Source: Albugo candida
Taxonomy: Eukaryota; Oomycota; Peronosporomycetes; Albuginales; Albuginaceae
Direction of reading: 5' to 3'
Length of the DNA stretch: 64,000 nucleotides
Assembly (NCBI GenBank): GCA_905220665.1
Contig: CAJNAR010000191.1
Location: 1-64,000 of the forward strand
In this document: positions 12,001 through 22,861 of the stretch, one piece after another
How the letters are laid out: each line of letters opens with the position of its first letter
Position numbering within the stretch: position 1 is the first letter of the stretch
The notes under the pieces: generated by a model
What the model was told of the DNA's origin: nothing
Database searches by the model: none
Seen by the model: only the letters and a program-made list of their open reading frames with translations
Program-made: the position numbers and the translations under genes

Positions 12001-14130
12001 TGAAAATACAACCACTTCGTCGATCTCATTAGGCTTGACTGATTCATGGATGATTTCGGTCACCTCCACCTCTGTGACTTTCACTTCCTCCACATCAGGT
12101 CGAATCTCCTCTTCAATCTCCTTCGTCGTTTTCTTTGGCTTCTTGGTCTTCTTTTTCTTCTTCTTAGACACTACTGTCTCTTCCATAGTCGAGGTAGGCA
12201 TCTTTTGAATATCGCTGTCACTATCGCTATAATCGTGCTTCGTTTCCACAGTTGTCATTCGAAGACTGTCAGGCTGCGCCAGATGACCAATTTCTTGAGG
12301 AACGGTTTGGACCTTATCTTCTGATGAAAATACAACCACTTCGTCGATCTCATTAGGCTTGACTGATTCATGGATGATTTCGGTCACCTCCACCTCTGTG
12401 ACTTTCACTTCCTCCACATCAGGTCGAATCTCCTCTTCAATCTCCTTCGTCGTTTTCTTTGGCTTCTTGGTCTTCTTTTTCTTCTTCTTAGACACTACTG
12501 TCTCTTCCATAGTCGAGGTAGGCATCTTTTGAATATCGCTGTCACTATCGCTATAATCGTGCTTCGTTTCCACAGTTGTCAGTCGAAGAGTGTCAGGCTG
12601 CGCCAGATGACCAATTTCTTGAGGAACGGTTTGGACCGTATCTTCTGATGAAAATACAACCACTTCGTCGATCTCATTAGGCTTGACTGATTCATGGATG
12701 ATTTCGGTCACCTCCACCTCTGTGACTTTCACTTCCTCCACATCAGGTCGAATCTCCTCTTCAATCTCCTTCGTCGTTTTCTTTGGCTTCTTGGTCTTCT
12801 TTTTCTTCTTCTTAGACACTACTGTCTCTTCCATAGTCGAGGTAGGCATCTTTTGAATATCGCTGTCACTATCGCTATAATCGTGCTTCGTTTCCACAGT
12901 TGTCAGTCGAAGAGTGTCAGGCTGCGCCAGATGACCAATTTCTTGAGGAACGGTTTGGACCGTATCTTGTGATGAAAATACAACCACTTCGTCGATCTCA
13001 TTAGGCTTGACTGATTCATGGATGATTTCGGTCACCTCCACCTCTGTGACTTTCACTTCCTCCACATCAGGTCGAATCTCCTCTTCAATCTCCTTCGTCG
13101 TTTTCTTTGGCTTCTTGGTCTTCTTTTTCTTCTTCTTAGACACTACTGTCTCTTCCATTGTCGAGGTAGGCATCTTTTGAATATCGCTGTCACTATCGCT
13201 ATAATCGTGCTTCGTTTCCACAGTTGTCATTCGAAGACTGTCAGGCTGCGCCAGATGACCAATTTCTTGAGGAACGGTTTGGACCGTATCTTCTGATGAA
13301 AATACAACCACTTCGTCGATCTCATTAGGCTTGACTGATTCATGGATGATTTCGGTCACCTCCACCTCTGTGACTTTCACTTCCTCCACATCAGGTCGAA
13401 TCTCCTCTTCAATCTCCTTCGTCGTTTTCTTTGGCTTCTTGGTCTTCTTTTTCTTCTTCTTAGACACTACTGTCTCTTCCATAGTCGAGGTAGGCATCTT
13501 TTGAATATCGCTGTCACTATCGCTATAATCGTGCTTCGTTTCCACAGTTGTCAGTCGAAGACTGTCAGGCTGCGCCAGATGACCAATTTCTTGAGGAACG
13601 GTTTGGACCTTATCTTCTGATGAAAATACAACCACTTCGTCGATCTCATTAGGCTTGACTGATTCATGGATGATTTCGGTCACCTCCACCTCTGTGACTT
13701 TCACTTCCTCCACATCAGGTCGAATCTCCTCTTCAATCTCCTTCGTCGTTTTCTTTGGCTTCTTGGTCTTCTTTTTCTTCTTCTTAGACACTACTGTCTC
13801 TTCCATAGTCGAGGTAGGCATCTTTTGAATATCGCTGTCACTATCGCTATAATCGTGCTTCGTTTCCTTAGTTGTCAGTCGAAGAGTGTCAGGCTGCGCC
13901 AGATGACCAATTTCTTGAGGAACGGTTTGGACCGTATCTTCTGATGAAAATACAACCACTTCGTCGATCTCATTAGGCTTGACTGATTCATGGATGATTT
14001 CGGTCACCTCCACCTCTGTGACTTTCACTTCCTCCACATCAGGTCGAATCTCCTCTTCAATCTCCTTCGTCGTTTTGTTTGGCTTCTTGGTCTTCTTTTT
14101 CTTCTTCTTAGACACTGCTGTCTCTTCGAT
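1..14130 (-). repeat. 324-bp coding tandem-repeat array (about 44 copies)
   Basis: Near-identical 324-bp units repeat head to tail from the left edge to about 14130, and the array is cut by the window edge. Read on the minus strand, each unit gives 108 residues: a run of about six lysines with TKKPKKTTKE, an acidic/valine-rich middle with DVEEVKV and EVEVTEII, then NEIDEVVVFSS, TVQTVPQEIGHLAQPD and DYSDSDSD, ending in STMEETVVS. Units differ by a few recurrent substitutions: PKK/PNK, KVTEV/KVAEV, SEDT/SEDK/SQDT/SQN, and VETKHDYS/KETQRDYP. Conservation of both length (324 = 3 x 108) and frame says the array arose as coding sequence. Recent amplification and homogenisation are inferred from the very low divergence. 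Confidence 0.97.
153..11935 (-). pseudogene. Frame-shifted continuation of the giant repeat protein gene
   Basis: Left of 11932 the same 108-residue repeat stays open but changes frame. Uninterrupted blocks lie at 11935-11285, 11279-9990, 9984-4819 (1,721 codons), 4922-3012 and 2978-153. Against the unit consensus the breaks are single-base events: a missing T near 11935, a missing A near 11346, a missing T near 10027, an extra T near 4865, a missing C near 3093, an extra T near 2927, and an extra base near 150. These are either assembly indels in a nearly identical array or true frameshifts in a decaying gene. The blocks have no independent start context, and most in-frame ATGs are repeat-internal. 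They are therefore not separate genes. Confidence 0.75.
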
Positions 14131-17100
14131 AGGGAAGCTTGGCACCTTTTCTAAACTGCTGTCACTACCAAAATCACGGTTTTGATGATAGGTTGAGAGT
14201 GGCTGTTGTCGATGCTGCAGGTCAAGGTGATCATGACTCTTGAAGCACTGTGCCGAACTCTCTGAATGCGGTATGGCAGTATTTTTAGTGTCTTGGTATA
14301 ATTTGTAATCTACATTTTGGATGATGGAATCGTCGTCCTCATCAGATTTGTATGCGAGAGCTTTGAATGCTGTGGCGTTCCATGATTGCTTTCCATGTTT
14401 GGGCTTGACGCTAGTATGTTTATCGTATCTGTCGTTTTTTGCAATGCTGGAAATACTGCTACGTGTAAAACTGCTACTATCGACCTTGTCATAATGTTTA
14501 GCTGCCCCACGATCAATATCTTTCGGAGATTTTCTCTTCTTGCATTTGCAATTTCGTGTATGGTAAACATTCCATCCATCCTCCGCTAGGCTTCCGACTT
14601 TAGCTGAGTGATGCGAGTCACCATATTGAGATACTTCTGGTTGATTAGTGAATTCACGTTGCGCATTTTCGCTATCAGATTCGACTTGCTTTAATTCTGT
14701 TGTGGTCGATGATTCAGATGATGGAGCTATTCTGCCCATTGTTTTCGCAGAAGATTCTAAACACTCTGATTTCCAATCTGATTCTCCTTTGTCGATTCCA
14801 TCCCCAATTGAAGAAGGTTTACTATTCACCACGTTTTGATGCAATTTGGTCGGCAGAGGCAATTCCGTGCCCTTTTGATGATCCCTCATAGGTAAGATAT
14901 TGGCGGTTTTTGATTCGGGGGAATTTGGTGCATGATCAAACTCACGAGTCAGTTCTACTTGAACTGATTTGAGACTTTTTCGATCGGTTTTTGCGTGTGC
15001 CATCAAATGATCATTTTCCGGAAGCTCGACTTGCTCCATCGATTGAGTGCGTTTATTGGAAAGGGATTTATGTTTTTGATCAGCAGTGATTGCATCGCTA
15101 CTTTCCAATTCTCTGTGCTGCATAGCGCTACCTCCATGCTGATTCGCTCTTGAGGGAGTCTTCAAGCGATGTTTCGATTCTTCACCAACTACTTGGCCAC
15201 TTGATTGCGTACCGGAGAGAAGTAATTGACGTCGAGATTGACGTTTCTTGATAGGTAAATCTTCAGCCCCGCTCTTCCATGCGACCTGCGTTTTCAAAAA
15301 CTCATTTAAAATTAGTACCCACTGCGAGTGACGGTCAGCTTGATTGTAATAGCGTGATGCTGAACCAACTTCACAAGAACGGATATGCCGAGAATTCCGC
15401 TCGATATCCTGTAAAGCTTTCAGAGTCCAGGAGGCACTTACCTTTTCGGTTGCGAGTGGCTGATCCACACATTCTTCCTTACCTTTTTCTTCAGTTGACG
15501 TTGACGGCTGATTTTCCAAGCCAATTGCTTCAGGCTCCATTTCAGGTTCCAGCATTACGAGGGAAGTCGTGTCGCATTTAGTGGGCGTGAAATAGTTCTC
15601 AATCAGAACAAACTTGAGCTCGTTCTCATCACATTTTTCGTTCTGCGTGAGCGAATCGTCAACTTTGGTACTTTCGTCAATTGAAGTCTCTGTTTCGCAC
15701 GTAGAAACACATGTGCGTAATTGGACTCCCTGGGTATATGTTTCATAGGTCTTTGGACGCACATCGTCAAGTAAGTAGTACCATAAGCTCGAGCTGCCTT
15801 CCACCTCCATCCATGTTGACACATCTGATTGAGACCTTGCATAGGCGAGCAAATACGTCCTCAGATTTTCCAAGTTGGAACCACATATTTCCTGCGTAAA
15901 AGTTGTCGTACGCCACTGCCTGGAGGCGATAAAGTCACTTCTTAACGGAACTAGCTCCAAGTCACCACTATCTTTTTCGTCAATGTGAAAAGCTTGTTCC
16001 AAATTGTTTTCGTAGCATGCCAAAAGCATTTTTCCATCCAAACTGAGCCTTACTTTGGTGAAATGTAATCGCTCGCACTGCTCTTGAAGCGAGAATCCCT
16101 TCCATTTGTTGCATTCATGAGCCAAAGTGGTATCGTAATATGCTTTTTTACTAATTTCACCTGATTGATACCCAGCTCTACTCCTTTCGTGGAATGACAA
16201 TCTCTTGAGCTGATTACGAGCCCAAACCTTATTTTCGTTTTGAGACGAGCACATATAAGACCCTTCCTTGTTAAATAGCGCCATGTAGTATGATATTCTG
16301 TCGACGATTGCAGCACTCGATGAAACAAATGGCACATGAATACCACCATGAACTAGCTGCAAATCTACCATTTTTCTTTTCGATTGAAAGTGCCGATTGA
16401 GTAAGAATGCAGCCGCAAAAGATGAGTCGTAACCTCCAGCAACAAAACCTGCAACTGGATCTTTCAAATGTCGAGGGATATCCATCACGCCAACTCCATA
16501 CTTACGCCTTCTGATCAAAAACGTTACAGCATCGACAATAAATTCCAAAGTATGTCCATCTTTGGCAAGTACACTCGCTAGCTGATGTAGATAGACGAGA
16601 TCACGGTCTCGTACGTCTTCTTTACCCATGTTGGTCTGATACGATTCCTTTCCATAGACGATCATCTGCACCTTGTATCCACTACACTTTGCTTGCTCGA
16701 TAGCAATGCCAAAGTTCATTGAGTCCCCGACATTATTTTTCAAAATCACCAGACATCCTTTTGATCCCGTGATGACTTGAATCGCCTTGAAGATTTGCTG
16801 AGAGCTAGGAGAAGCAAGCAACTCCCCGCATACCGCACCTGTAAGCTTCCCGTAACCAACGTACAAAGCGTGCACGGGCTCTCGTCCCGTCATTCCACCC
16901 GATAGTATCACAACTTGCTGATCTCGGGTTTCTTCATAACCAGCATACAGCACAGCATTACATCCTTCAACCAAGATAAGGTCGGGACGAGATCGAACCA
17001 GATCTTGAAGCATACTTTCCACCACGTTCCCATTCCCTTGATCCAACACCAACTCTTTCAATTCCATGTTTTTCATTGCTTCGAGAGAAACACAAACTTT

Positions 17101-17211
17101 CAAAGTAGACCAACCAATTGTGTCAGATTTTGCATTATAGAAATCAATCATTTGCCAAATTTTATTTTTCGAATCTTGCTCGGACAGCTGCATACAAAGC
17201 AGAAGAGACAT
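11932..17211 (-). CDS. Giant repeat protein with N-terminal truncated DAK1-like domain (5' uninterrupted part)
   Basis: The open frame from ATG 17211 is 1,759 codons long. Residues about 50-240 resemble the first half of the dihydroxyacetone kinase DhaK/DAK1 domain: DLILVEGCNAVLYAG, then VVILSGGMTGREPVHALYVG, then LTGAVCGELLASPS, then GCLVILKNNVGDSMNFG. The family GHEP histidine is replaced by Arg (GREP), while the Asp of the GD motif is kept. Similarity fades near residue 245, before the substrate-binding His of real kinases, so catalysis is unlikely. Residues 245-1030 are unrecognised and become hydrophilic and Ser/Lys-rich. Lys-run repeats begin near residue 1031. No signal peptide or TM is seen. 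The frame stops at 11932, where a T is missing relative to other units. It probably continues leftward in other frames. Confidence 0.8.
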   Translation of the reverse strand: MSLLLCMQLSEQDSKNKIWQMIDFYNAKSDTIGWSTLKVCVSLEAMKNMELKELVLDQGNGNVVESMLQDLVRSRPDLILVEGCNAVLYAGYEETRDQQVVILSGGMTGREPVHALYVGYGKLTGAVCGELLASPSSQQIFKAIQVITGSKGCLVILKNNVGDSMNFGIAIEQAKCSGYKVQMIVYGKESYQTNMGKEDVRDRDLVYLHQLASVLAKDGHTLEFIVDAVTFLIRRRKYGVGVMDIPRHLKDPVAGFVAGGYDSSFAAAFLLNRHFQSKRKMVDLQLVHGGIHVPFVSSSAAIVDRISYYMALFNKEGSYMCSSQNENKVWARNQLKRLSFHERSRAGYQSGEISKKAYYDTTLAHECNKWKGFSLQEQCERLHFTKVRLSLDGKMLLACYENNLEQAFHIDEKDSGDLELVPLRSDFIASRQWRTTTFTQEICGSNLENLRTYLLAYARSQSDVSTWMEVEGSSSLWYYLLDDVRPKTYETYTQGVQLRTCVSTCETETSIDESTKVDDSLTQNEKCDENELKFVLIENYFTPTKCDTTSLVMLEPEMEPEAIGLENQPSTSTEEKGKEECVDQPLATEKVSASWTLKALQDIERNSRHIRSCEVGSASRYYNQADRHSQWVLILNEFLKTQVAWKSGAEDLPIKKRQSRRQLLLSGTQSSGQVVGEESKHRLKTPSRANQHGGSAMQHRELESSDAITADQKHKSLSNKRTQSMEQVELPENDHLMAHAKTDRKSLKSVQVELTREFDHAPNSPESKTANILPMRDHQKGTELPLPTKLHQNVVNSKPSSIGDGIDKGESDWKSECLESSAKTMGRIAPSSESSTTTELKQVESDSENAQREFTNQPEVSQYGDSHHSAKVGSLAEDGWNVYHTRNCKCKKRKSPKDIDRGAAKHYDKVDSSSFTRSSISSIAKNDRYDKHTSVKPKHGKQSWNATAFKALAYKSDEDDDSIIQNVDYKLYQDTKNTAIPHSESSAQCFKSHDHLDLQHRQQPLSTYHQNRDFGSDSSLEKVPSFPIEETAVSKKKKKKTKKPNKTTKEIEEEIRPDVEEVKVTEVEVTEIIHESVKPNEIDEVVVFSSEDTVQTVPQEIGHLAQPDTLRLTTKETKHDYSDSDSDIQKMPTSTMEETVVSKKKKKKTKKPKKTTKEIEEEIRPDVEEVKVTEVEVTEIIHESVKPNEIDEVVVFSSEDKVQTVPQEIGHLAQPDSLRLTTVETKHDYSDSDSDIQKMPTSTMEETVVSKKKKKKTKKPKKTTKEIEEEIRPDVEEVKVTEVEVTEIIHESVKPNEIDEVVVFSSEDTVQTVPQEIGHLAQPDSLRMTTVETKHDYSDSDSDIQKMPTSTMEETVVSKKKKKKTKKPKKTTKEIEEEIRPDVEEVKVTEVEVTEIIHESVKPNEIDEVVVFSSQDTVQTVPQEIGHLAQPDTLRLTTVETKHDYSDSDSDIQKMPTSTMEETVVSKKKKKKTKKPKKTTKEIEEEIRPDVEEVKVTEVEVTEIIHESVKPNEIDEVVVFSSEDTVQTVPQEIGHLAQPDTLRLTTVETKHDYSDSDSDIQKMPTSTMEETVVSKKKKKKTKKPKKTTKEIEEEIRPDVEEVKVTEVEVTEIIHESVKPNEIDEVVVFSSEDKVQTVPQEIGHLAQPDSLRMTTVETKHDYSDSDSDIQKMPTSTMEETVVSKKKKKKTKKPKKTTKEIEEEIRPDVEEVKVTEVEVTEIIHESVKPNEIDEVVVFSSEDTVQTVPQEIGHLAQPDSLR

Positions 17212-18187
17212 TTCGAAGCCAGAAAAAGAGCAGAATCCTTTTTTTTACGCAAGTTTGATTCGAATGTTTCAAATTGATCTGTTTAGCGATTATCTAGATC
17301 GACCGCTTTTCTCGTAAATAAAATGTTATGAGCTACTTTCTAATCACGAGAAAAGCGATCTCTTTTAGCTGACCGGCACTTTATAATAGAAGATGCATGC
17401 ATAAGTAGCGCCCAAACCTTCTCCCATACGGCACCAGCTTTAGCAGCACTGCAGCACTTACAACTACAATAACATTCGGCACATGCTGCACGGCATGACT
17501 CTTCTAATTATCTCGGCTGCATAGGATTGTCTATTCTTCAAGATTGCCATGATTCGGTTTGCTGAATACCCCATTAAGTTCAGTTCGCCTTTTTGCATCG
17601 GCATATATTGAAATACCAGTGATATAAACTGTTAGATGATAAAAGACGCTAATCATTATTCATATTATATCGACCAATGTGTGGAATGAATGACTATCGA
17701 TCTTGGTCAATGCTGGTGGGTTCACTCTTTACTAGTACTCACTCTTTGACTGTTGCATAAACTCGTAGCATGTTGAAGAAAGACTTTAGAATACCTCTTT
17801 TAGTACTTTTTGCATTGATGATACAAGTAGAGCATCGCTATAGAGAAAAGAATTTCTCTATTCTCGTTACACATCATGTCTACATGTACGCTCACTTAAT
17901 GTGTTACACAATGTGTCGTGAAAAGAAAATAGGTAGTCATTTTTATAGAATTTGTATGCTATCAAACCATTTTTTGTGGCCAATGCAGTTTAGAAGGCCT
18001 TTCAACGCACTCGAAAATCATGAACGTTCCAGCTAGACTCGTCGTGTCTGACAGTATACAATAATAGTGATACCGGTACGCACAATTACACACAAAAGAA
18101 ATGCACTTCACGGGGTGGTAGTATTCAAGTGTTGCTTTTTTGGTGCAGACGCACTCACCTTCCTTTTCATTGCCTTTGATACCTGAA
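17212..18187. other. Intergenic region upstream of the giant repeat gene
   Basis: This is AT-rich sequence between the start of the repeat gene (17211, minus) and the stop of the coiled-coil gene (18188, minus). It should carry the promoter of the repeat gene and the terminator of its neighbour. A short plus-strand ORF (17770-18036) has a hydrophobic start but no recognisable domain and is not called. No tRNA, repeat or clear promoter motif was seen. Confidence 0.5.
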
Positions 18188-19021
18188 TCATGCACTCGCG
18201 TCTACATCAGCCAATGAAGCTCGCAATTCTTTTAGTGCTTGTTCCAGAGTGGCTACGTCTTTCTCAACATTAGAAGAAGCTTCGACACCTCGACTGCCTG
18301 ACTGCAGTCGATCAAGAACGGAAATAGCGCCATCGCGATTTTCACCAGCTTTCAATATGTTATCGTCCATCAATGCATCCGCACTCGATCGTCCAATCTT
18401 TGCTATCGGCGAAATGAAGTCTCTCTCGTACCGACGACACAAACGCTCAATAGATTCGGTATACGTCGCTGCTTGGTCTAAATCATGCTCAAATGTTCTT
18501 GATACTGTCGACGTCTCATATGTCAACAGTTGAGATCGCAGATCATCAGCTACCTTTTGCTCGTCCCGCAACTGACTCGCAACAGCCACGAGCTCAGCAC
18601 GAGCTCGAATTGTGTCGGCTTTGCATTGTCGGATGATTGCTTCGTACTGCTGTAACTTGGTATTTGACTTCACTAGGTCTTGACGCAGAACGTCGTTCTC
18701 TTGGGTAAGATCAGAAACTTGTGATTCCAAATCAAGCACCTGGTGTGATGAAATAGAAGATTGCAGCAAATTTGATGAAAGAAGTGACTGTGCTTCCGCG
18801 GACTGCGTGTCGCATGATTGTCCCTGGTAGCACTGAAACTGCTCAATTGTAGTTTGTAGTGATCGAGCCAGTGCTCGGAGTGCCACCATGTCCTGCTGTT
18901 GACGCTCATTTCTTGGTGATGTCCTGTCGCATGAAGACCGTTCTGATTCAACCTCTGAATCCTTTGTATGATGTTCGTTTTTTCTGCTTTTATATCGTAT
19001 CTTTCCGAGTCTTCGGGACAT
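18188..19021 (-). CDS. Coiled-coil protein of unknown function
   Basis: Single-exon frame of 277 residues. The N-terminus is basic (MSRRLGKIRYKSRK), followed by a Ser/Asp/Glu-rich stretch and then a long heptad-like helix at about residues 95-165, with patterns such as LESQVSDLTQENDVLRQDL. A second helical region lies near the C-terminus (VATLEQALKELRASLADV). No TM, signal peptide or catalytic motif is visible. The composition suggests a structural or cytoskeletal/trafficking adaptor, but the family is not recognised. It lies in the same orientation as the giant repeat gene, about 1 kb upstream of its start. The other frames over this interval are broken, which supports this one. Confidence 0.7.
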   Translation of the reverse strand: MSRRLGKIRYKSRKNEHHTKDSEVESERSSCDRTSPRNERQQQDMVALRALARSLQTTIEQFQCYQGQSCDTQSAEAQSLLSSNLLQSSISSHQVLDLESQVSDLTQENDVLRQDLVKSNTKLQQYEAIIRQCKADTIRARAELVAVASQLRDEQKVADDLRSQLLTYETSTVSRTFEHDLDQAATYTESIERLCRRYERDFISPIAKIGRSSADALMDDNILKAGENRDGAISVLDRLQSGSRGVEASSNVEKDVATLEQALKELRASLADVDASA

Positions 19022-19235
19022 TGCCCTGCCACATTTAATTTCAAATATAGCCTTAATGGCTAGAGTTTGTACTCTCCATCTACAATCGCTTATCTAGCTT
19101 GATACGTAATATCAAGCCGTGTTGCAGCTCAGTCAATTGCGTATGCATCGTCTATTCATCCTCTAAGAAACATTGAAGAAATAATTTACGATTTTCCGGG
19201 TCTGGATCAGGAGGAAAGGTCTATCATCATGCAAA

Positions 19236-22200
19236 CTATCCACAATATCTAAATGAAATTGGATATATATAATACGTCTTGTCTCGGAGAGAAAGCTCAT
19301 GATAGATCGAACACAAGCGAGGATACCACATCACTAAGATAATACCTTCAGCAGCGGAATGATTGCATTTCAGCCGTTGCAATAATGGTACGATGGTATT
19401 ACTTAATATGAATTGAAAGTCGAGTGGTTTGAAGTTAAATGGTAGCATCGGGTGCTAATTGAATGTGGTAGGTGTGACCGAAATCAACATCGTTCATTAC
19501 ACAAGACACGCCCCGTGTTCATCGTAAAGAATCTAGCAGCAAGATCTCATCACTTACAAGGTGATTTCAAAGTTAGATGTACTCAACACCTGCTACCGGG
19601 GCTTGCAGTGTACAAATCCACATTAGTTGCTTCTTCAAAGAGAACATCGGTTTGAGTTGCAAGTTCGATTTTTGCAATTACGTATTATATGCAGCTCTAT
19701 CACTCTTGAGGCTATGCTATCGCCAAGTGACGTAATGGTATCTCACATGTTCTGAGACGATCTTCTTGGTCAGTGTGCGGCAATTACATGATGGTGTAGC
19801 AACTGGTCTACTACGCATAACTCTGTGGCGCAAAATAGTAATCGCCCATGGCGAGAACGCTCCTAGTATCCCACCTACATGCAGTTGCACATGCATCTAT
19901 CCTATCCCCATAATTCAATACTGCAAAAGCTAGCGCGATGGGCTTATCAAGTGACGTATGGATATGATATAGCTGATTTTCCACATCCCAGCGACGAAAT
20001 CCTAGAATGTCAATAACACTGAATGGCAATGAGAACATTTCGAAGATAAAAAACAGCTGATCGTTGAAAAGTACAAAATGTTTAGTATAGAAATTGATGT
20101 CTACAGCGCGCTTAGCGTATAGATAGTAGTACTTAGATCTTCGATGCTCCAATCATTTCTCACCTACGTCATTCTTGAGACACCTTTCCGGTATCCTAAT
20201 GCGCGCAAGTAAACTAGAAAATATGCATGTAGCGATCAACACGTAGTGATGACAAAATACAACCTTTACTCACATTTTAACTGCGTCATCGCATGCTTTT
20301 TAATAGACTGTCATGCTTCATCTATGATTTTGGATCCCCTCCCATGAAGCTCTTTGTTCCAGAAGGGTCATTACGTATCGCTTTTTATTCGAGAAAAAAC
20401 CAACCGAAAAAGACCTGAGCGAAATGAGACTGAGATTATTGTATCTTATGATTGTCTTTACTATGCAGGGCAAATAACATCACGACCAGGCCAGTAACGA
20501 CCTACGCATTGAGCAATGATAGATTTATCGATAGATTTAAAATAAGATTTTCATTATAGGATTGCGATCGCTTGTCAACCGAATCGGTTGATGGTCTTTC
20601 GGTGGGATAACTTGTAGAACACTTATGATGTTTTCTTGCATGATAAGCGATGTATTGAACTGGTGGAAGCGGATAAATTGATGATAGCTCAGGAGCTGCT
20701 ACCACGGAGAGGGCTCTATACGTCTCTAGATTCATACCTAAAGCACTACCACGAATTCTCAGCACCGCTCGAGCCTATGGGGAGTGGGTAATCATGTACG
20801 TGGTACGCTTGACGAGTACGGATTCAGTCAATATATTCTTGACGACGATTGCAGAGATATATGTTCCAATTCTGCTTGTTTGCGAGAAAAAAAGCCCAGC
20901 CGAGTTACACTGCAATCATCAGAGCTTGTACACTCACTTAAGAATCTACATCGATGACTCTCAATGAAACTTACATGGAGATCATACAGATGCCGTCAAT
21001 TTGGAGTGCATATGAAGTAATTTTAGTATGTGAGTAGCTTTTATCCAGAACCTAAGACGAAAAACGAAAACGAGGAAAGAGCTTTTTTCTTAAAGGAAGT
21101 CGGACCTTGCTGACATGTGAATGATCTTAATGGAATAATTCAAAGCTTCCACATTGCGACCAATACATTTTGAAATAGCATACGCAGCGGTATGCAATCA
21201 TCAGTGAAAAAAAAGGAGAATTCTATGCCCAGTTTAGCTCAGGGGAGAGGAAGTGATCTCCTATCCTTCAGACTTCCTTTTTGTTTTGTAAGCACGATTT
21301 ATTCGAATCGCAAGTGTAACAAAGCATATTTTACGGGTGCATCCATCCTTAACATCATCCGATTTGAAGAACGATAGCGCTAAACTTTGTAAGATCCGAT
21401 GTCGTATTTGACGTCTTGTCATGGATTACACAATGCGAATTTGACATGAAAGATGGTCACATATGTAGCTGTACAAATTTCCATTCATTGTTGATTGTAT
21501 GATCATCGCCACTGCATCCACTAACAGAAGGTCGAGAATGCTCCAAGTGCTTGAACCGTATGTGGTACGTGTGATTTCCAGCAAAGATAGACACGAACGA
21601 GCTGAGTTATGATACCTTCGATGTGTTCAAGAGCGAGGATTGAATTACGGCACGAAATACCGTCCGCATCATCAGACAATGGAGAACAAGCTGAAGAATT
21701 CAGCCGATTTTTTTCAAATAAGTGAGCTATTTCCAACAAAGTCTTGTGACGGACACGAACGTTTTACAACTCAGTGAAAATTTTTGCTATCCGATGTCCA
21801 TAATCACTTTGTAACGATCGCAACAATCATCGCAATCACGCAAACCTGCTCGAATCTTTATCAGGACGAGACTCAAGCCACAAGATAAAATTCACAACCA
21901 ACGAGATTTTCTTATTTTTTTGGAAATATTTTTTTGCACTCAAGAAAGCTTAGTAAGCTTTTAGCTTTCCAAGGCTTTTAGCTTGATGAAGACTTTGAAA
22001 TAGTCGAAATCTGACATCATCATTTTTTTGGGTTGTGCACCTTGGAAAACGCGAGAGCTAAAGTCGGTATGGGCAGCATGGAAGCACAACAACATAATAG
22101 CTATTCGTGCATCTGCAGGATACATCGAATCTCAATCGCGATGAGCACTTCAAAGGTAGTGTACTCAGCAAGATCGGCGAATTGTCCCAACTCGACCGAC

Positions 22201-22861
22201 GAATTTGTACAGGCTCAGAATTATATCATGGAGGTGTGTTCCAAGCAAATTGAGATCAGGACTTACATTTGAAAAATTGAATTCAAGAAACATGTGCAAA
22301 CATCTTAACAAAAAGCAGATTAGACGGTACGGGAAGATAGATTTTATCATCGCCATGAATTTTTTCTATTCTTTACGGGAGTTTTCGAAGTGACTAAATA
22401 TAGTAGCGAAGCGAATACAGTGATAACTCGATGCTCAATCAATAAAAGTTTACAGCCTTAAAAAGTCAGTTGAGTAGTCCGACTTGGAAAGTAAAAAAGT
22501 GTTCGTCTCCTCTGGAAGCCATCATAGACAAGATTTTGTGATGTTGATCTGAAGCAAAAAGACACTTGAGTCACTTACAGATCAAAGGTTTTCTCCACTG
22601 CATAATGCCAGTGTTTGTAGACGATGATTCAGTATCATAACAGAAGTCAGGCATGATCTACCATACTAAAGATATGTTATAGAACACAAGCTACCCCGAG
22701 TCACATGTTTGACGACATCATCATCTCAAGCGTCGTTCTTTCGAACATGATCAGCTCAAGACATTTATTACCTGATCTTCAATTTGCTCTGAAAACATCT
22801 TGTCAATTCTACCAATGATGAGCGCCCGAATTGAACCGTCGCAAGAAAAGCTGGACGGCAT
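19236..22861 (-). CDS. Intron-rich gene of unknown function (partial exon model)
   Basis: Several minus-strand coding exons in one direction suggest a single large gene. Exon 1, 22861-22772, runs from ATG (MPSSFSCDG) to a GTAATA donor in phase 0. Exon 2, 22657-22579, ends at GTAAGT. Exon 3 starts at 22548 after TTGCTTCAG. Further coding-like stretches lie near 22215-22100 (LGQFADLAEYTTFEVLIAI), 21770-21580 (NSILALEHIEGIITQLVRVY), 20765-20600 (NLETYRALSVVAAPELSSIY), 20110-19830 (KPIALAFAVLNYGDRIDACA) and 19440-19260. Exon joins between these are not resolved, and the last exon may extend below 19236. No family was recognised. It could be two genes. Confidence 0.4.

Noticed and set aside
1..14130. 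CRISPR-like or satellite interpretation of the regular array
   Set aside because: The units are contiguous 324-bp coding repeats without spacers. The conserved reading frame and junction to a unique coding region exclude CRISPR and argue against plain satellite DNA.
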